Shown here: one piece after another, positions 47,253-60,096 of the stretch
How the letters are laid out: each line of letters starts with the position of its first letter
How positions within the stretch are numbered: position 1 is the stretch's first letter
Assembly (NCBI GenBank): GCA_016859345.1
Contig: CM029121.1
Span: 27,043,027 to 27,107,026 of the forward strand
Reading direction: 5' to 3'
Origin: Istiophorus platypterus
Lineage: Eukaryota; Chordata; Actinopteri; Istiophoriformes; Istiophoridae
DNA: 64,000 nucleotides
Translations under genes and position numbers: made by a program
Notes under the pieces: generated by a model
The model's input: the letters and a program-made list of their open reading frames with translations, nothing else
What the model was told of the DNA's origin: nothing
Database searches by the model: none

Positions 47253-50200
47253 GTAGTAATACTGCTTCTGCTACTGCTACTACTGCTACTGCTGTTACTA
47301 TTATTACTACTACTACTACAACTACTACTGTTAGTACTACTACTACTGCTACTACTACTACTACTACTAGTACTACTACTATTAATACTACCGCTTCCTC
47401 CACTATAGATGCTAGTACCACCACTACTACTGATACTCCATTAATGCCAGATAATCATTAAATGAAAAGTGGCTTTTATAGAAAAATCAATTTCCCTTAA
47501 GTAAGGTGTAAATAAAAGGTACAATTTTCTAATAAAGCTTCATAGGTCTAACTAGTTGCTTTATTAATTGTCAGTGAATCATTTACTAAAGCTTTATATA
47601 TCAATTGTAAACCAAAAATATAGAGCTTTTTATTTTGCTGGGCTGTGAAAAAAAACAGACTTTCACTGATTGGACTTTATTACAGCTTTATTACAGCTTC
47701 TCATCTGGAAATGATGAATTAATAATGTTCCTTGCTGTATTATTATCGAAAACAAAAAATAAAAAATGGCCAAAATGTGTTTCTATTGATGGCACATAAC
47801 AAATCTTTAAAACATTATTGATACATTAATTAGTTATTAATCAGCATTAGTTACAAATTACAGGCCTCTAATAAAGAGTGTATTATAAGAGATTAATACT
47901 GAACAAAATAAAGTTAGTAGTAGCTTGTATCAGTGCTTGTATTGCAATATTGCAAAAGACTCCCTGCTACTACAATAAGTACTAGAATGTAAACTATTAT
48001 TATTACTTCTGCAGTTGAGTAATAAGTGTTTTAATTACTTTTTCAGTTAGTAATGTGTAATGAGTAATTGATTACATTTTTAATTTGAACACTTGTAGAC
48101 AGACAAGTGGAATAAACAACGGTTGTCAATGAACAGGAGCTAAACTCATATAAAGTTCCATAGAGTCACTGTTACCTTCACACCGGTTCACTGCCATTAA
48201 ATTATAAACATGGTACCACAAGAACAGAGGGAACCAACCATAGTCTGTTACTCCTACAGAAGCCGACGGCCATTTTGAAAAGATGAAAGACATTTCGAGG
48301 TATGTGACAGATTTTTTTTTTTTTAATGCACAGTAATGTATGTTGTATTTACATCACTTCAGAAACTCCGTCCTATTCTGTTGCCTTCGCTGTCCCTCTG
48401 GATTCTGGCTGTTCTGGGTTCTTTTGATTATAGTACATCTGGTACACGTTAATATGACGTTCCTCTGTTTCTCAGTCGTAGGAAGGTTCCGGACGGTTCT
48501 GAGGAAACCTTCGCTTCTGTTCAGATACAACCAGAGTCACAGCATGATGCAGCTCAGGTACAAAAAGCTCTGAAACTACAGAAGAATAAGTTTGTTTCTG
48601 TCATATCTCTGATACTACTACTACTACTGCTACTACTACTACTACTACTACTAGTACTGCTACTACTACCACTGCTGCTGGTGTGATTAGTAAGGGCAAC
48701 TAAAGCCTCTCCTCATGGGTAATTTATCCCTCCGTGCTGTCCTGCAGGCCGCTGTGCGCTCGCCTGTGGCTCCTGGTGCGACTAAACGGGACCTGATGAT
48801 GAGTAAGGCCATGTGCGTCGGCATCGCCTACTCCTCCAACATCGGCGGCATCACCACGCTGCCGGGAACCTCGCCCAACCTCATCTTCTCCGACTACGTC
48901 AACCAGTGAGTGGATTTAAGACACGATGACCGAATGTGAATCAGACAGAGAAAAAGGGAAAACAAAATAACTCGACCAGTGTCGCCAGAAGATTCAAAGC
49001 CTCTCTGCGTTCACACTCAGGATCTACCCAGACTGCGAGCGCGTCAACTTCGGGAACTGGCTGTTGCTGTGCCTGCCCATCAGCGTCATCATGCTGCTGC
49101 TGACCTGGGTGTGGCTGTACTGGCTCTTCATCGGCTCAGAGTGAGTGTCTGCGCACCGAATCCCCCCTCATGCATTTTAATTACACATTCTGTGTTTTGA
49201 TTTGTTCTCACAACTCAGCTTTTTTGATCCATTGTTGTGAATATTATCAAAGTTTCAGTGTGGAGTTGAGCTATTCGTTTTCATCATTTATCCTTTTCTC
49301 CATGTTGAAGAAAGTCATGAACATGGAGGACAAAACAAGTGTGATCCCAAGCTCCAAACCAAGTTTTCATTTATACAGGTTTAATTTTTAACTTTTTTCT
49401 TATGGTTTTATCCTTTTCAAAACCTTTTAAACTCGAACTCTTCATTTTTGTTAAACCGACAGTTGAGGTGATTAACTTCAAAAATGACTGGAGCTATTTT
49501 GACAGCTGTTTTTTCAATTTATATCCATGAGCGTAGCCTGAGTAACGGGAAACACCTGTGACGCTTGACAGCGCCACAGACTACATCCAGCAGAATTGTC
49601 ATACAGGTGAATCAACGCCTCTGACACAGTTTAAAAAAAAAAAACGAACATTATAAACCTTCATGGAGGGAAGATTTACTGCAGGACTGTTGGATTACTA
49701 CATTAGTTTTAATTTGGTGTAAATGGAAAAATAAATAGAAAAAATAGAGCCTAAATATAATTTCTGTACTATGTGCAGTTTGGTATAGTTTGTTTAATCC
49801 ATTCATCGCACTTTTACTTCTGTGTTTTTGGTTTTGGAAATGCTATAAAAAGAAAAAAAGCACAATCGAAACTCCTGCACACAGAGAATTTCTCTTATTA
49901 AAGCTCATAATTCAGACCCCAATTAACTAATTTACATTAACTTAAATTAAGTTAATTTAAATGTGTTTTTTGGCTGAAAAAATACAGAAAACAAACACTG
50001 AGATATTTACTGATTTCTTAGATATAGTGAATTTTAATATCTGTTTGACTAACAAGAAAAAAATTGAACTTTACAGGATTAAAATAACAAAGACCCTGAA
50101 TATGTGAATAACCTGGCCTGGGTTTGATAAACATTTGATATAATCCCCGACTCCATGTTTCCCGCCCACAATTTCAACACAAACCGAGGGCCGGGGCATG

Positions 50201-53200
50201 GGTGCGACGCTAATGTTAGCATTAGTGGCGCGGAGGTGTCAGACAGGTTAATTACGAGCGCTGCTGAACCCCGCACATGCTCAGTCGGTCCCTTCCATTA
50301 GCTGCGTGGCGCCATGTGCTCTCGCCGGGTTTCCAACCAATCACAGTCAATCACTTGGTCCACTGTGAACATTTCCCCGGCGCCCATCGATAATGTGATC
50401 TGTTATGGACACACACACTGTCTCTCTTTCTCGCACATACACACACGTATGCTATCTCGCACGCACAGCTTCAGGTTCCTGTGGCCATGTGGAGCAGAGC
50501 AGACCGACAAAGAGAAGGCGGCAAGAAAAGTGGTAGAGGATGAGTACAAGGCCCTGGGACCCATGAGGTGATCACTCATTCGTTCATTCATTCACTCATT
50601 CATTCATTTATTCAGTCAAATGTCCAGTCATCCATTCATTCATGCAGACCTTCCATCGGTCGGTCAATTCATCCGCTCATTTCCTCCTGCAGTTCTCAGG
50701 AGATCTCCACCGGTCTGGTTTTCCTGGTGATGGTGTTGTTGTGGTTGACCAGGTCTCCAGGTTTCATGCCGGGCTGGGCCTCTCTCTTCCCACAGTGAGT
50801 CACATCACACACACTCACATGCACGCACACACACATACGTACACACACGTCCTGCTGCCAGAAACCCTCCCAGCGTCGATCCCTCCGCTGATGAAAATAG
50901 TCCCCAACGAATGGGCTGTTTCCAAATGTTAGTAAGATTTGATAAAAACTAAATTAAACTGAAAATTAACCTATATTTGTGAGGTTAATTACATCTTCAG
51001 CAGGAGACAATGGACAAGTCATGAAGTACTGAGAGATGGACTAATGTGTTATTGACTTTGGTCTTTTCAAGGGTTTTGTTGACAGTATAATAAATATACA
51101 ACAACACCCAAGTTAAACATTCAACATTGACTGTTGATAAAACTATTATTATTGTTTTCTTCCCCATTCTGATCCCAAGCAGCAACTCAGGCTACATCAC
51201 TGACGCCACCGTGGCTCTGCTGCTGGGCCTCCTCTTCTTCGTCGCACCCGCCCACGGACCCGCCGCCGAATACGGTAACCACACGCAATGTTACACCCAA
51301 CCGCACTGTTACACCCCGGCTCCGTGGGTTTGTCCGCTGCTACAGTCCAAGTACTCAAGTACTGTACTCGAGTACAGTTTGTAGTTGTGTGTACTCTACT
51401 TCATCTTTTGATTTTGTTACTTCTCCAACTCAGGTGGGAAATACTGAACTTTTTACTCCATTAAAATTTATGTGACAGCTGAATTTACCAGTTACTTTAC
51501 AGACAAATATTTTGAATAAAAGCATTTATCATAGACTTATAAAATACAACACATTGTTAGAGATAACTCTGCCCCAAAGAGTAGTTGGGCCCCTTTCCAA
51601 CTTCCCATTTAAATAATTTTTTGAGGTCGAACGAGTCAAACCGTCCAAAATTTCACATTTTAAAAAAAGCAGAAATAAAAAAAAAATTAAAACAAAAAAA
51701 TATAAGATAAAATTTTAAAAAAATCTGTGCAGCAGATCTCTGCCTCATGAATCCTCTCACGACCACTCAGACATAAATTGGACTGGGAACCGAGGCAACT
51801 AACGGAGCTGTCTGCATGCAAAATAGTTAAAACCAGCTCGACCCGAACCAGCTGCACCAATCAAAGCATCGTTTATTATGCACAAATGATTAAACACGCT
51901 GATGCACAAGTGTTAATGATCAAATAATGTCAGGGCAGCATGAAAGGGGGGGCTGCAATGTTGAGCAACAAGGTCCTGGCCTTTCTGTGTGGAGTTTACA
52001 TTGCCCCCCGCCCCGCCCTCCTGTGTAGGTTCCCTCCAGGCTACTCTGGCCTCCTCCAGCCGGCGTTTTATTTACTATATGCAGTGATGCGTTCACTGGC
52101 TTCCTCCCACAGCGCCGGTTAACTGGCGGTTCTAACCTGCCCCTGTAGATGTGAAATGTGCTGCAGTTGTTTGTCTCTGTGTGATTATTTTTTTTCTGCA
52201 TAATGAGCAGTGTGGCTCGTTACACTTTTAGAACAAACTTTAAATAGTAGGAGCCAAAGTAAAGACCCGAGAACCGGAGGGATGAGACTCACTTTCCTGG
52301 TCCTGCTGAGACACAAACCCTTTAATTCTGAACCAATATGTGATTATATAATAATGAACATGTAAATGGGGATGTTCTGAACATGTCAACTGTTCTTCTG
52401 TATCTGTGCCCATTGATAACCTGAGTAAAAATATGTAGAGAGACATCTTCTGTAATTTCTATAAGAAAGTGAGCAGGATACTTTCGTCTCCCGCGTCACA
52501 TCTAGAGGCCTTGATTTCCTGGAGGGAGTTCCAGGCCTCCATGCCCTGGAAGGTGGCCCTGCTGGTCGGTGGAGGCTTCGCGCTTGCCGAGGGCACCAAG
52601 GTGAGCTGCGTCCGCCCGCGTGGAACGTGGACCCTGTCCATCCGCTGCAGGTTCCTCATTGATTTTGATCGAATGAGCCAAATATGAAGTAAAAGTGACC
52701 TATTATTTAAAACAGAGATGATGTTTTGAGTAGTGTTACATTTACCTCTCATGTCTGTGCATTAAATGCAGTTGCAGCCAGTAGCTTTCTGGCTTAGCTC
52801 AGCCTGGCTCTGCTCAAAGTTAAAAGTATCTATAAAACTCACCCATTAACATTCTATAACTTTGTTTAATTAATTAAAAACAGCTTTGTTTGTCAAATGT
52901 TGTGGTTATTTGAGGGGTGGGATCCAAGACCTATTACTTTGGATTTTGAACAAATTAAACAAATGTTTTGTTTTGTTTTTTTCTTGAGTGCTTTAAGGAC
53001 TTGTCTGTGTCGGCTACATCTTCGAATTTTACTGTTTATTCTTGTCCTAGTTTACAAACTTAGTTAACGTGATAAAGGACAAGAAGACATAGGTAAAAGA
53101 AAAAATACATTTAAGGGCACCATTTAGCAGTGGAGGGGTCGTGTTGGTCTGGTTGGGTAGGTTGTGGTAAAACCCACCATCTTACCCGCTGTCATTAGAA

Positions 53201-56200
53201 AATGAGAATGCTCTCATTACGAATGAGAGCAACTGTTAATTTAGCCCACTTCCCTAAACGCGCCAAGACAGTTTTCAGTCTCACTATCACATCACAGCAT
53301 CACAATTTAGAGCAGAGCCGGACCACGAGCAGGAAAATGAGACAGTGGCCGAGTATAACGTCAGTACAGTAACTAGTCGAAGGATCAGTTCACTCGAATC
53401 ACAGAAAAACCAGCAGCTGATTTCTCTCACGTGACCCTGGGGTCGCCGGCAGGTCGACGCCGGGTCGCTCGTCGTCTTTGGGGGTGTCGCCCTCTGACGA
53501 CATTCGTCAACCTGCCCCACCTGTTGGTGCGCACAGCGTTGACAAGACGCGTTTTTAATAATTCAACAGCAACGTGTAGTTTTTGTTGTTTTTTTGCCTC
53601 TGGATAAAACACAGAACACAGTGGAGAAATCTTTTTTTTTTCTTTTTAGTAAACGGTTCCAGTGAAAACGGTTCCAGTGAAAACCCGTTGACAGTGTGTT
53701 TCAGGTCGGTGGATGATCGGGGGGAAACTGATTTCTGAAATGAGATGCGGCTGCTGAAGTTTTCAAACGTCTTTTTTTATTTCGCTTTCTACCTCCGCTG
53801 TACTTGGATAAACATACTGTATCTTACTGTATCTTAAAAGAGGAAATATCATTTATTATAATTTGAACTGACCTTCCACCTGATAAAATCGTGTGTAAAC
53901 AAACATTAAAACTGGTTCACAACCTGTTCACAGATTCATCAGTCAGTAGTGTGTGCGTGTCTGCAGGAATCGGGCCTGTCCCTGTGGGTGGCCGAGCTGC
54001 TGACCCCCCTGGGTGACCTGCCAGTCATGGCCACCATTGCCGTTGCCTGCCTCATCGTCACCACGGTAACGGAGGTGGCCAGCAACGCCGCCACCATCAC
54101 CATCTTCCTGCCCATCCTCTCTCCTTTGGTGGGTACTTCAGGCGCAACCTGTTTTCAGGGTTTTTATGACTTCTGAATAATAATCTTGTCACTTTCGTCC
54201 CCATGTGATCAGAAACTAAATCAAAGGATTAAAAGACTTTTTTTTTCAGCCTGGAATTTAAATTTTGAATAATTGACTGAGAAGTGTTTGTAGTTACACA
54301 ATTTTCCTGGATCACCTGCTGAACTCAACAGACACACACCAGATACACACCGGACATAACAGACACACACCGGGCACACACAAAATGGGTACACCAGACA
54401 CACAGCAGACATAACAGATACACAGCGGACACACACAGCAGACACACACACTGGACACACACAGCAGACACACCGGACACACACCGGACATAACAGACAC
54501 ACGAAATGGGTACACCAGACACACAGCAGACATAACAGATACACACCAGACACACACACTGGACACACACACCAGACACAACAGATACACACCGGGCGCA
54601 CACAAAGTGGGTACGCCAGACACACACCAGACATAACAGATACACACCGGACACACACCGGACATAACAGACACACAGCGGACACACACACCATGTGTGT
54701 TTCCGGGTGGACGCCTGTCGGATTCCTGTTACGTCCACTTGGTAAAAGTGAATGGACCAATGAACGCATCCAGACGGATGGAAGACAGAAATTGATCCTC
54801 AGTCAGCAGTCAGCTGGCAGCAGACATGTCTACACACTGAGGACACAGGTCACAGAGCTGTCATCTTGGCTCTGACAGCGTCAGTATTAAATATGAAGAG
54901 TGGAAACAGTAAATATCATCCACTCTGCTCACCAGTGTTTGGCGGAGACTGTTGCTGAGAGAAACCAGGAGAACTTGGTTCAGTTTTTCTCTCGTTAGCA
55001 GTGGAGAATCCTGTCTTACAATCCCATCTGTCAAAGTTCAGCTTTATATCATAACAAGACACAGAAGCTTTTCTCCTGTTCTGCTGCAGCACCTCCACCG
55101 ACTTGTCCCTGAAACCTGTGAACTAAAATACAGGTGCTCAGAGGACAATGACTCCCTGACCTTAATATTATATATTAATATTATTACTGTTATTTTTATT
55201 ATTATTATGATCTTCTGAGTATCAGATTCTCACTTCTCTGGGTGTGAGAGGCGGTTTTAAAAACGTTTAAGAGGGTGGGCAGCTGCAGAGAAGTGTTAGG
55301 CACATGTGCAATGAATATTTAACCACAAAACCGAACTGACTTCACTGAATCGCCACTGTAACAGAACAAATCAAGAGCTTTCAGCAGCGGAGCTCCACTT
55401 ACCGGTGATTGGGACATGTGTGCATTGTTCTCTAGTCCAAAACATATTGAAGAGACTGTGAACGCCACAGAAACGAGCATAATACAGTAACTGTTGTAAA
55501 TAACAGGTAGCTGAGCTGTTTTCTACTATTAGAACCTAATGTACTGGGATGCATGGGCTATTTTTTTAATTAATGGAACTGAGCTTGAACTAGCAACAAA
55601 CTGAACGTACTGAAACATAGCACCAACATTACTGATCTGGTGGTCATTTAAGCGGTGATTTGTTCGCTTAATTACCTTTGAACAGGGCTGCATTCGCCTA
55701 CTTTGTTAATACCAAAAGACCTTTGAGGAGTGGTGCTTTCACTTACTGACACAGTGCGTACGAACGGTGATGCAACTGTTCAGCTCTGGAGCGGTAAACT
55801 CGGTGACTACGAATCTTTGAACTGAGTTGAAGTGATTTGCTGTTTCCACCTCGACAGCTGTGGTCATTTATAATGGTTTCCGGTGGTGAACCAGAGTCTC
55901 AGCAAATAAAAAGAGTTATTAGAACTTTATAGAAACTTTTTAATCTCCATTTTTCAAACAGTCTTTATTTCACCAAGATGCTGGTAAATGAGGAGCTTCC
56001 ACCTCAGCTATGGAGCGAAGAGTTTGACATGGAGGCAGATTGTGTTGCTCTGCTACAGAGGAACTGAAACACACTGAACAGATAAATAGCCGTATGTTGT
56101 TATGTTGATGTGGTTTTAATTTTTTCTTGACCTAGTTAGTGGGATGTCATTTTAACATATAGAGCTTAACGGGTAAGCTGGCTAATGTTTGCAGGCTAAC

Positions 56201-57120
56201 TAATTAACCTTTGCAGACTATGTAAGTTTGCAGGCTAGCTAGCTAATGTATGTATGCTAAATAGCTAAGTTTGTGGGCTAATTAGATAATGTTTGCAGGC
56301 TAACTACCTATGCTTGTATGCTAACTATCTAAGTTTGAGGGCTAGCTAGCTAACGTATGCAGGCTAACTAGCTAAGTTTGTAGTCTAATTAGATAATGTT
56401 TTCAGGCTAACTGGCTAACACATACAGGCTAACTAGTTGCCGTTTGCAGGCTAACTAGCAGAGTTTCCAGGGGAAACAATGGAAGTAATTCCAAATTTTT
56501 CCTCATAGAAGTTTGATATTTTTTTATTTTATAAATATATTAGAATGTTGTCATTACACCAACTCGACCTAAAACTTCTAGGCATAGGTTGTGTCAGTCT
56601 TGATCCCTGAGTCGCCTGTTTTTCTGTCGCTGTTGAGTGACAAAGCAGTTAACTGTGATAAGATTTTGAAATACAGATGGACACCAGTGTTTTTGTGATT
56701 CGTGTTTTCTTCAGGCCGAGGCCATCCACGTCAATCCGCTGTACGTCCTCATCCCCACCACCCTGTGCACGTCCTTCTCCTTCCTGCTGCCGGTGTCCAA
56801 CCCGCCCAACGCCGTCGTCTTTGCCTACGGACACATCAGCATTATGGACATGGTGAGTCTCACTGGAAAAAAAAAACAAAAACAAAACAGGAACAGGTTT
56901 GGTTTGGTAGGTTTTAATCTACAATTTGATTCAGCACACGTTCAACCATGACCTCTGTGTCGGATTGACGCCGCAGGTGAAGGCGGGGCTCGGTGTTAAT
57001 GTGATTGGCGTCCTTGCCGTGCTGCTGGCTGTGGCGACATGGGGAGTTCCGCTGTTCTCTCTGGATACGTACCCGGACTGGGCGCCGGTCCTCCCAGGTT
57101 TTAACTCCACTACGCCTTGA
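44946..57120 (+). CDS. slc13a1: SLC13 family sodium/sulfate cotransporter, complete, 15 exons, 592 aa
   Basis: Sodium-coupled anion transporter of the DASS/SLC13 family; SLC13A1 (NaS1) takes up sulfate across epithelial apical membranes. Exons: 44946-45050, 45752-45880, 46464-46600, 46679-46854, 48260-48299, 48476-48557, 48748-48905, 49021-49140, 50469-50567, 50693-50794, 51183-51274, 52506-52600, 53967-54128, 56715-56852, 56977-57120. All are GT-AG and in phase; human has 595 aa. TM1 is at 12-32. Conserved blocks are KDFHFLLVGVTCLATSIEKW (exon 3), SSNIGGITTLPGTSPNLIF (252-270), FMPGWASLF, MPWKVALLVGGGFALAEG, TEVASNAATITIFLPIL (481-496) and LLPVSNPPNAVVFAYGH. The first SNT motif reads QNT (141-143), unlike human NaS1. 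Exons 5-6 encode a weakly conserved cytosolic loop and are less certain. Identity as SLC13A1 rather than the close SLC13A4 rests on IQUB and CADPS2 synteny. Confidence 0.94.
45395..45480 (+). repeat. Dispersed repeat 'GGTGGAGACCAAA', copy 1 (slc13a1 intron 1)
   Basis: GACTGGTGGAGACCAAACCA followed by GAGCTAACAAGGGAGTGAAC matches the elements at 46190-46330 and 58020-58150. Confidence 0.6.
46190..46330 (+). repeat. Dispersed repeat 'GGTGGAGACCAAA', copy 2 (slc13a1 intron 2)
   Basis: Shares GTCAGAGACCAGCTGGGGAA, ATAGTGGAGCATTTAGCAGC and GTGGAGACCAAAGATGGAGC with the copy at 58020-58150. Confidence 0.65.
47028..47425. repeat. ACT/GCT triplet repeat in slc13a1 intron 4
   Basis: About 400 bp of ACT triplets with GCT and AAT variants. 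A block of roughly 85 bp is itself duplicated (47060-47140 versus 47120-47200). It explains the valine-rich open frame on the minus strand. Confidence 0.95.
48613..48672. repeat. Short ACT triplet repeat in slc13a1 intron 6
   Basis: About 60 bp of ACT/GCT triplets between exons 6 and 7, of the same type as the larger array in intron 4. Confidence 0.9.
50572..50665. repeat. CATT tetranucleotide repeat in slc13a1 intron 9
   Basis: Imperfect CATT units fill most of the short intron between exons 9 and 10. Confidence 0.85.
51345..51560 (+). repeat. Interspersed repeat, 'TACTTTTACTC' family, copy 3 (slc13a1 intron 11)
   Basis: AAGTACTCAAGTACTGTACT, GTACTCTACTTCATC and ACTTTTTACTCCATTAAAAT match the family of 14040-14770 and 40690-41480. 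Confidence 0.6.
52770..52880 (+). repeat. AGCTTAGC-type dispersed repeat in slc13a1 intron 12
   Basis: TTAGCTCAGCCTGGCTCTGC then AACTCACCCATTAACATTCT is typical of a common percomorph repeat. A related fragment is at 59540-59640. Confidence 0.5.
54326..54690. repeat. Minisatellite in slc13a1 intron 13
   Basis: Imperfect units built from ACACACCGGACATAACAGA and ACACCAGACACACAGCAG, about 365 bp. It gives cysteine/valine-rich spurious frames on the minus strand. Confidence 0.93.
56195..56462. repeat. GCAGGCTAACTAGCTAA minisatellite in slc13a1 intron 13
   Basis: About nine units of roughly 30 bp with the core TTTGCAGGCTAACTAGCTAA. Each unit contains the NheI-like near-palindrome GCTAGCTAGC or a decayed form. 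Confidence 0.9.
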
Positions 57121-57514
57121 CCATGGGGTCCCCAGGCCTGGTTCTTCATGTGAGGATCCAGGACCACCGGGGAAGGGGCTCTTAAAGAGGAGGCACCCAA
57201 ATGCAGCTCAGGAGGAAAAGGTTAATGTGTCTTAACTCACTGGATGCTGAGTTTATTTATTTATTGTTCTGTAGCGGTTTACCTGCCAACCTCTTGTCCA
57301 CTTATGCTCATATTTTTATGCTTAACATTTCTCTGCAGGTGTTAATCTTTCCAAACCTAAAAACTAAAATCAAAGGATAAATCTGGTTTTACTTTTTAAT
57401 TTTCCAACTTTTGGATTCAAACCTACAATGAACTGGTTCTAGGAACAAGTCGTGACTTGGCATCTAAAAAAACCTTCCTCTGTGCCATGGAGCTCCATTT
57501 TTTTTCCACACACT

Positions 57515-57520
57515 ATTAAA
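57515..57520 (+). other. Possible polyadenylation signal of slc13a1
   Basis: ATTAAA about 395 nt past the stop codon. No AATAAA occurs nearer; the next is at 58660. Weak candidate. Confidence 0.3.
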
Positions 57521-57556
57521 ATCAAAATCATATGACATGTTCCCCCATCACCAGGA

Positions 57557-57592
57557 ACACACACAGACACACACACACACACACACACACAA
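57557..57592. repeat. CA microsatellite downstream of slc13a1
   Basis: Short CA run in the 3' flank of slc13a1. Confidence 0.85.
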
Positions 57593-57599
57593 TGCTTTA

Positions 57600-59750
57600 T
57601 TTTGACTCGGTCCCACACACACTCGGTCCTGCACTGGAAAAACCTAGAGGCCAAAACGTGGATTCATCAACTGCTGAAAATAGTCTCCAACAAATGCACC
57701 ATTTCCTCCTCTTTGAGTAACATTTGTCAAAAGCTACAGTGACCACTTCTCTGGGTGTGAGAGGGGCCCTAAACATTTCTTAAAAATATTAATCTATATA
57801 TGTTTGAGCTGCTTTGTGAGCCTTCACTCAGTGCAGCCAAGTCACATCTCTCGTTGTCTGCTGCTTTTATTATCTCATCTGCTGTTTTCTGAACAAGGGC
57901 TGGAAATAGCTAGTGTTTCCTGAGGGACGGATCAGTCCTGTCACCTCGTCAGAGCCAGTTCGCAAAAGTTTTCACTGTCAGAGTTTATTCAAATCTAATT
58001 TAGTGCAGGACTGAGCCTGACCAGAACCAAACAGAAGACCGACACAGTCAGAGACCTGCTAGAGAACAAAGTGGAGCATTGAGCAGCTAAGAGCTGGTGG
58101 AGACCAAACCGGAGCTGAAAGGAGACTGAATATTAAACTTAATCTGCGTTGGTCAGTTGGCCACAAAGGCAACTTCACTGGGATGATAATGTTCCTCTGT
58201 GCCCACGTAATCTCTACGCAGGTGACTACATGTCAACACGTTTGCCCTGAACTATGTCACAAGCCGATAATATGTCAGGTGTGGTGTTTTCAGCTGGCTC
58301 TGGTGCCGCCAAGTGCCCAAATTAAATAAGAAAAAGTTTTTACATTATGGACTGAGGTGTGAAATTGTCCCCAGTGAAAGTAAAGATTTCTACAAACAAG
58401 CTGAAAACTCTTAAACGTGTGAGTATATGTATACGTTTTATTTATTATAGTGACTAATTAACATCTGTTAGACCTACTGAGAGACAAAATACTAATTTTT
58501 CTGAGTTATGATTCTATCGACTAAAACTGGTCAAAACATGAGTAATCAGCTCCAATTGTTCTAGTTTTGTTTATTCATTTTTTATGTCATTTCTTTGTGT
58601 TTTTTTGTATCAGGATTTGCTTTATTACAGCTGCAAAATTAAGAAAATTTCTTTTTGCAAATAAAAAGTTTGAGTGGAAAATGGGAACAACTCCCAGCAC
58701 TCTGGTACGGTATAATTACTGGGGTGCTGGTGTCGGTTGCTGCAGCAGAAGCAACAGAAGCAGCCGAAACAGCAGAAACAGCAATTAACTGTAAACCTGA
58801 CAAATGTGGAAATTTTAAAAAATGGGCCGAGCTGAAAATAAGACCTCAGTGATTAAAAAAAAAAAAAAATCGAGCTGTTGTCTTGTCCTGTACTTCCTTT
58901 GATGTGACTATAGCAATACACACACACACACGCACACACACGCATAAACATTCTCTATATTTAAAGCTCTAGTTTGATTAATTAGTGGTAAAATGCAGCA
59001 GAGAAACACTGACCTCTAGTGGCCACGGCATCCGTTAGTTACATCCTCTGAACATACTCACACAAACACAAACACACACACACACACTTACACATTAAAA
59101 CATAAAAGTGTGAAAAGTAACTAGTGACTGTATTTTTGAAAGAAATGGGATAAAGTAAAATTCAAACATTTATCTCTGAAATGTAAAGAAGCAGAACAAA
59201 AAAGTAACAAAAAAATTAAAGCTGCTGAACGAGTGTTTAAAATAAATAAAATAAATGTGTGTGTGTATGATGACAAAGTTTCAGACACACTAACACACAC
59301 ACACACACACACAGCCATATTTCACAGGTACGTACATTGTCTCTTTACAACAACAAAAAACCAAGTGAAGACAGGAAAATACAGAAAATCAATCGAATCA
59401 AATTCTTCCTCTTTTTTCCCAAGTAATGTTTTCAGTGTTTCGTATCTTTCCGTTAACATTTTAATGATGAAAATCTTAAAGGAAAAGTGGAACATTTTGG
59501 GAAATGAGCTTATTAGAGTTGCAGTTTTCATGGGCAGCTAGTTAGCTTAGCTCAGCTTAGCTCATCTTGGTTTAGCTGAGGTTTGCTGCTGGTCAGAGTC
59601 AGGCTCTTTGTGCTAAACTAAGCTAGGCTAACTAGCTGAAGGAATCTAAAGCATAGATTTTCAGCCGGATCGTGAAAACCAATGTTAAACCGTCTTTGTT
59701 TTTCTCCCTTTTCTAACCTTGTCCTTTTCTTTTCTCTCCTCCCCCGGCTG
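57600..59750. other. Intergenic spacer between slc13a1 and cadps2
   Basis: No gene recognised. It contains the dispersed repeat copy at 58020-58150, small CA runs (58920, 59065, 59290) and an AGCTTAGC-type repeat at 59540-59640. TAS2R16, which lies here in human, has no counterpart frame. Confidence 0.6.
58020..58150 (+). repeat. Dispersed repeat 'GGTGGAGACCAAA', copy 3
   Basis: GTCAGAGACCTGCTAGAGAA, AAAGTGGAGCATTGAGCAGC and GGTGGAGACCAAACCGGAGC align by eye with 46190-46330. Confidence 0.65.
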
Positions 59751-60096
59751 GTTAAAGAGAAACCCGTCAGAGTGAGACCTCCCTCCCCGGTTCACCTATC
59801 TCGTATCCACAGGTTGCTCACCTGTGCGCGGCAGCGCGCGAGCTCCGTGCGCGCGCCCGCGGCGGCGGCGGCGGGCGCGCGCTTCCATTCCGACACATCC
59901 CTCCCCGCCGCGACGGAGCAAGGCGCGCGCCGACGACCTCCGCCCCGCCCCCCGACGGAGCTGTCGGGTCGCCTTTCCAAACGCACCCCCACGGCCGCAG
60001 GGCAGGACGCTCGCGCCACGTCGACTGAAACTAACTCACTGACACACACCTGTTCCTCCCGGTCCGGAACCGGAACCGGAGCCGACGCCGACAGCC

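Noticed and set aside
47020..47424. Valine-rich minus-strand frame
   Set aside because: Reading of the ACT triplet array in slc13a1 intron 4.
54221..54769. Cysteine-rich frames resembling a repeat-rich secreted protein
   Set aside because: They are three frames of the same minisatellite; no start context, splice signal or family match.
58567..58852. Short frames downstream of slc13a1
   Set aside because: No similarity, no splice signals and AT-rich composition typical of the spacer.
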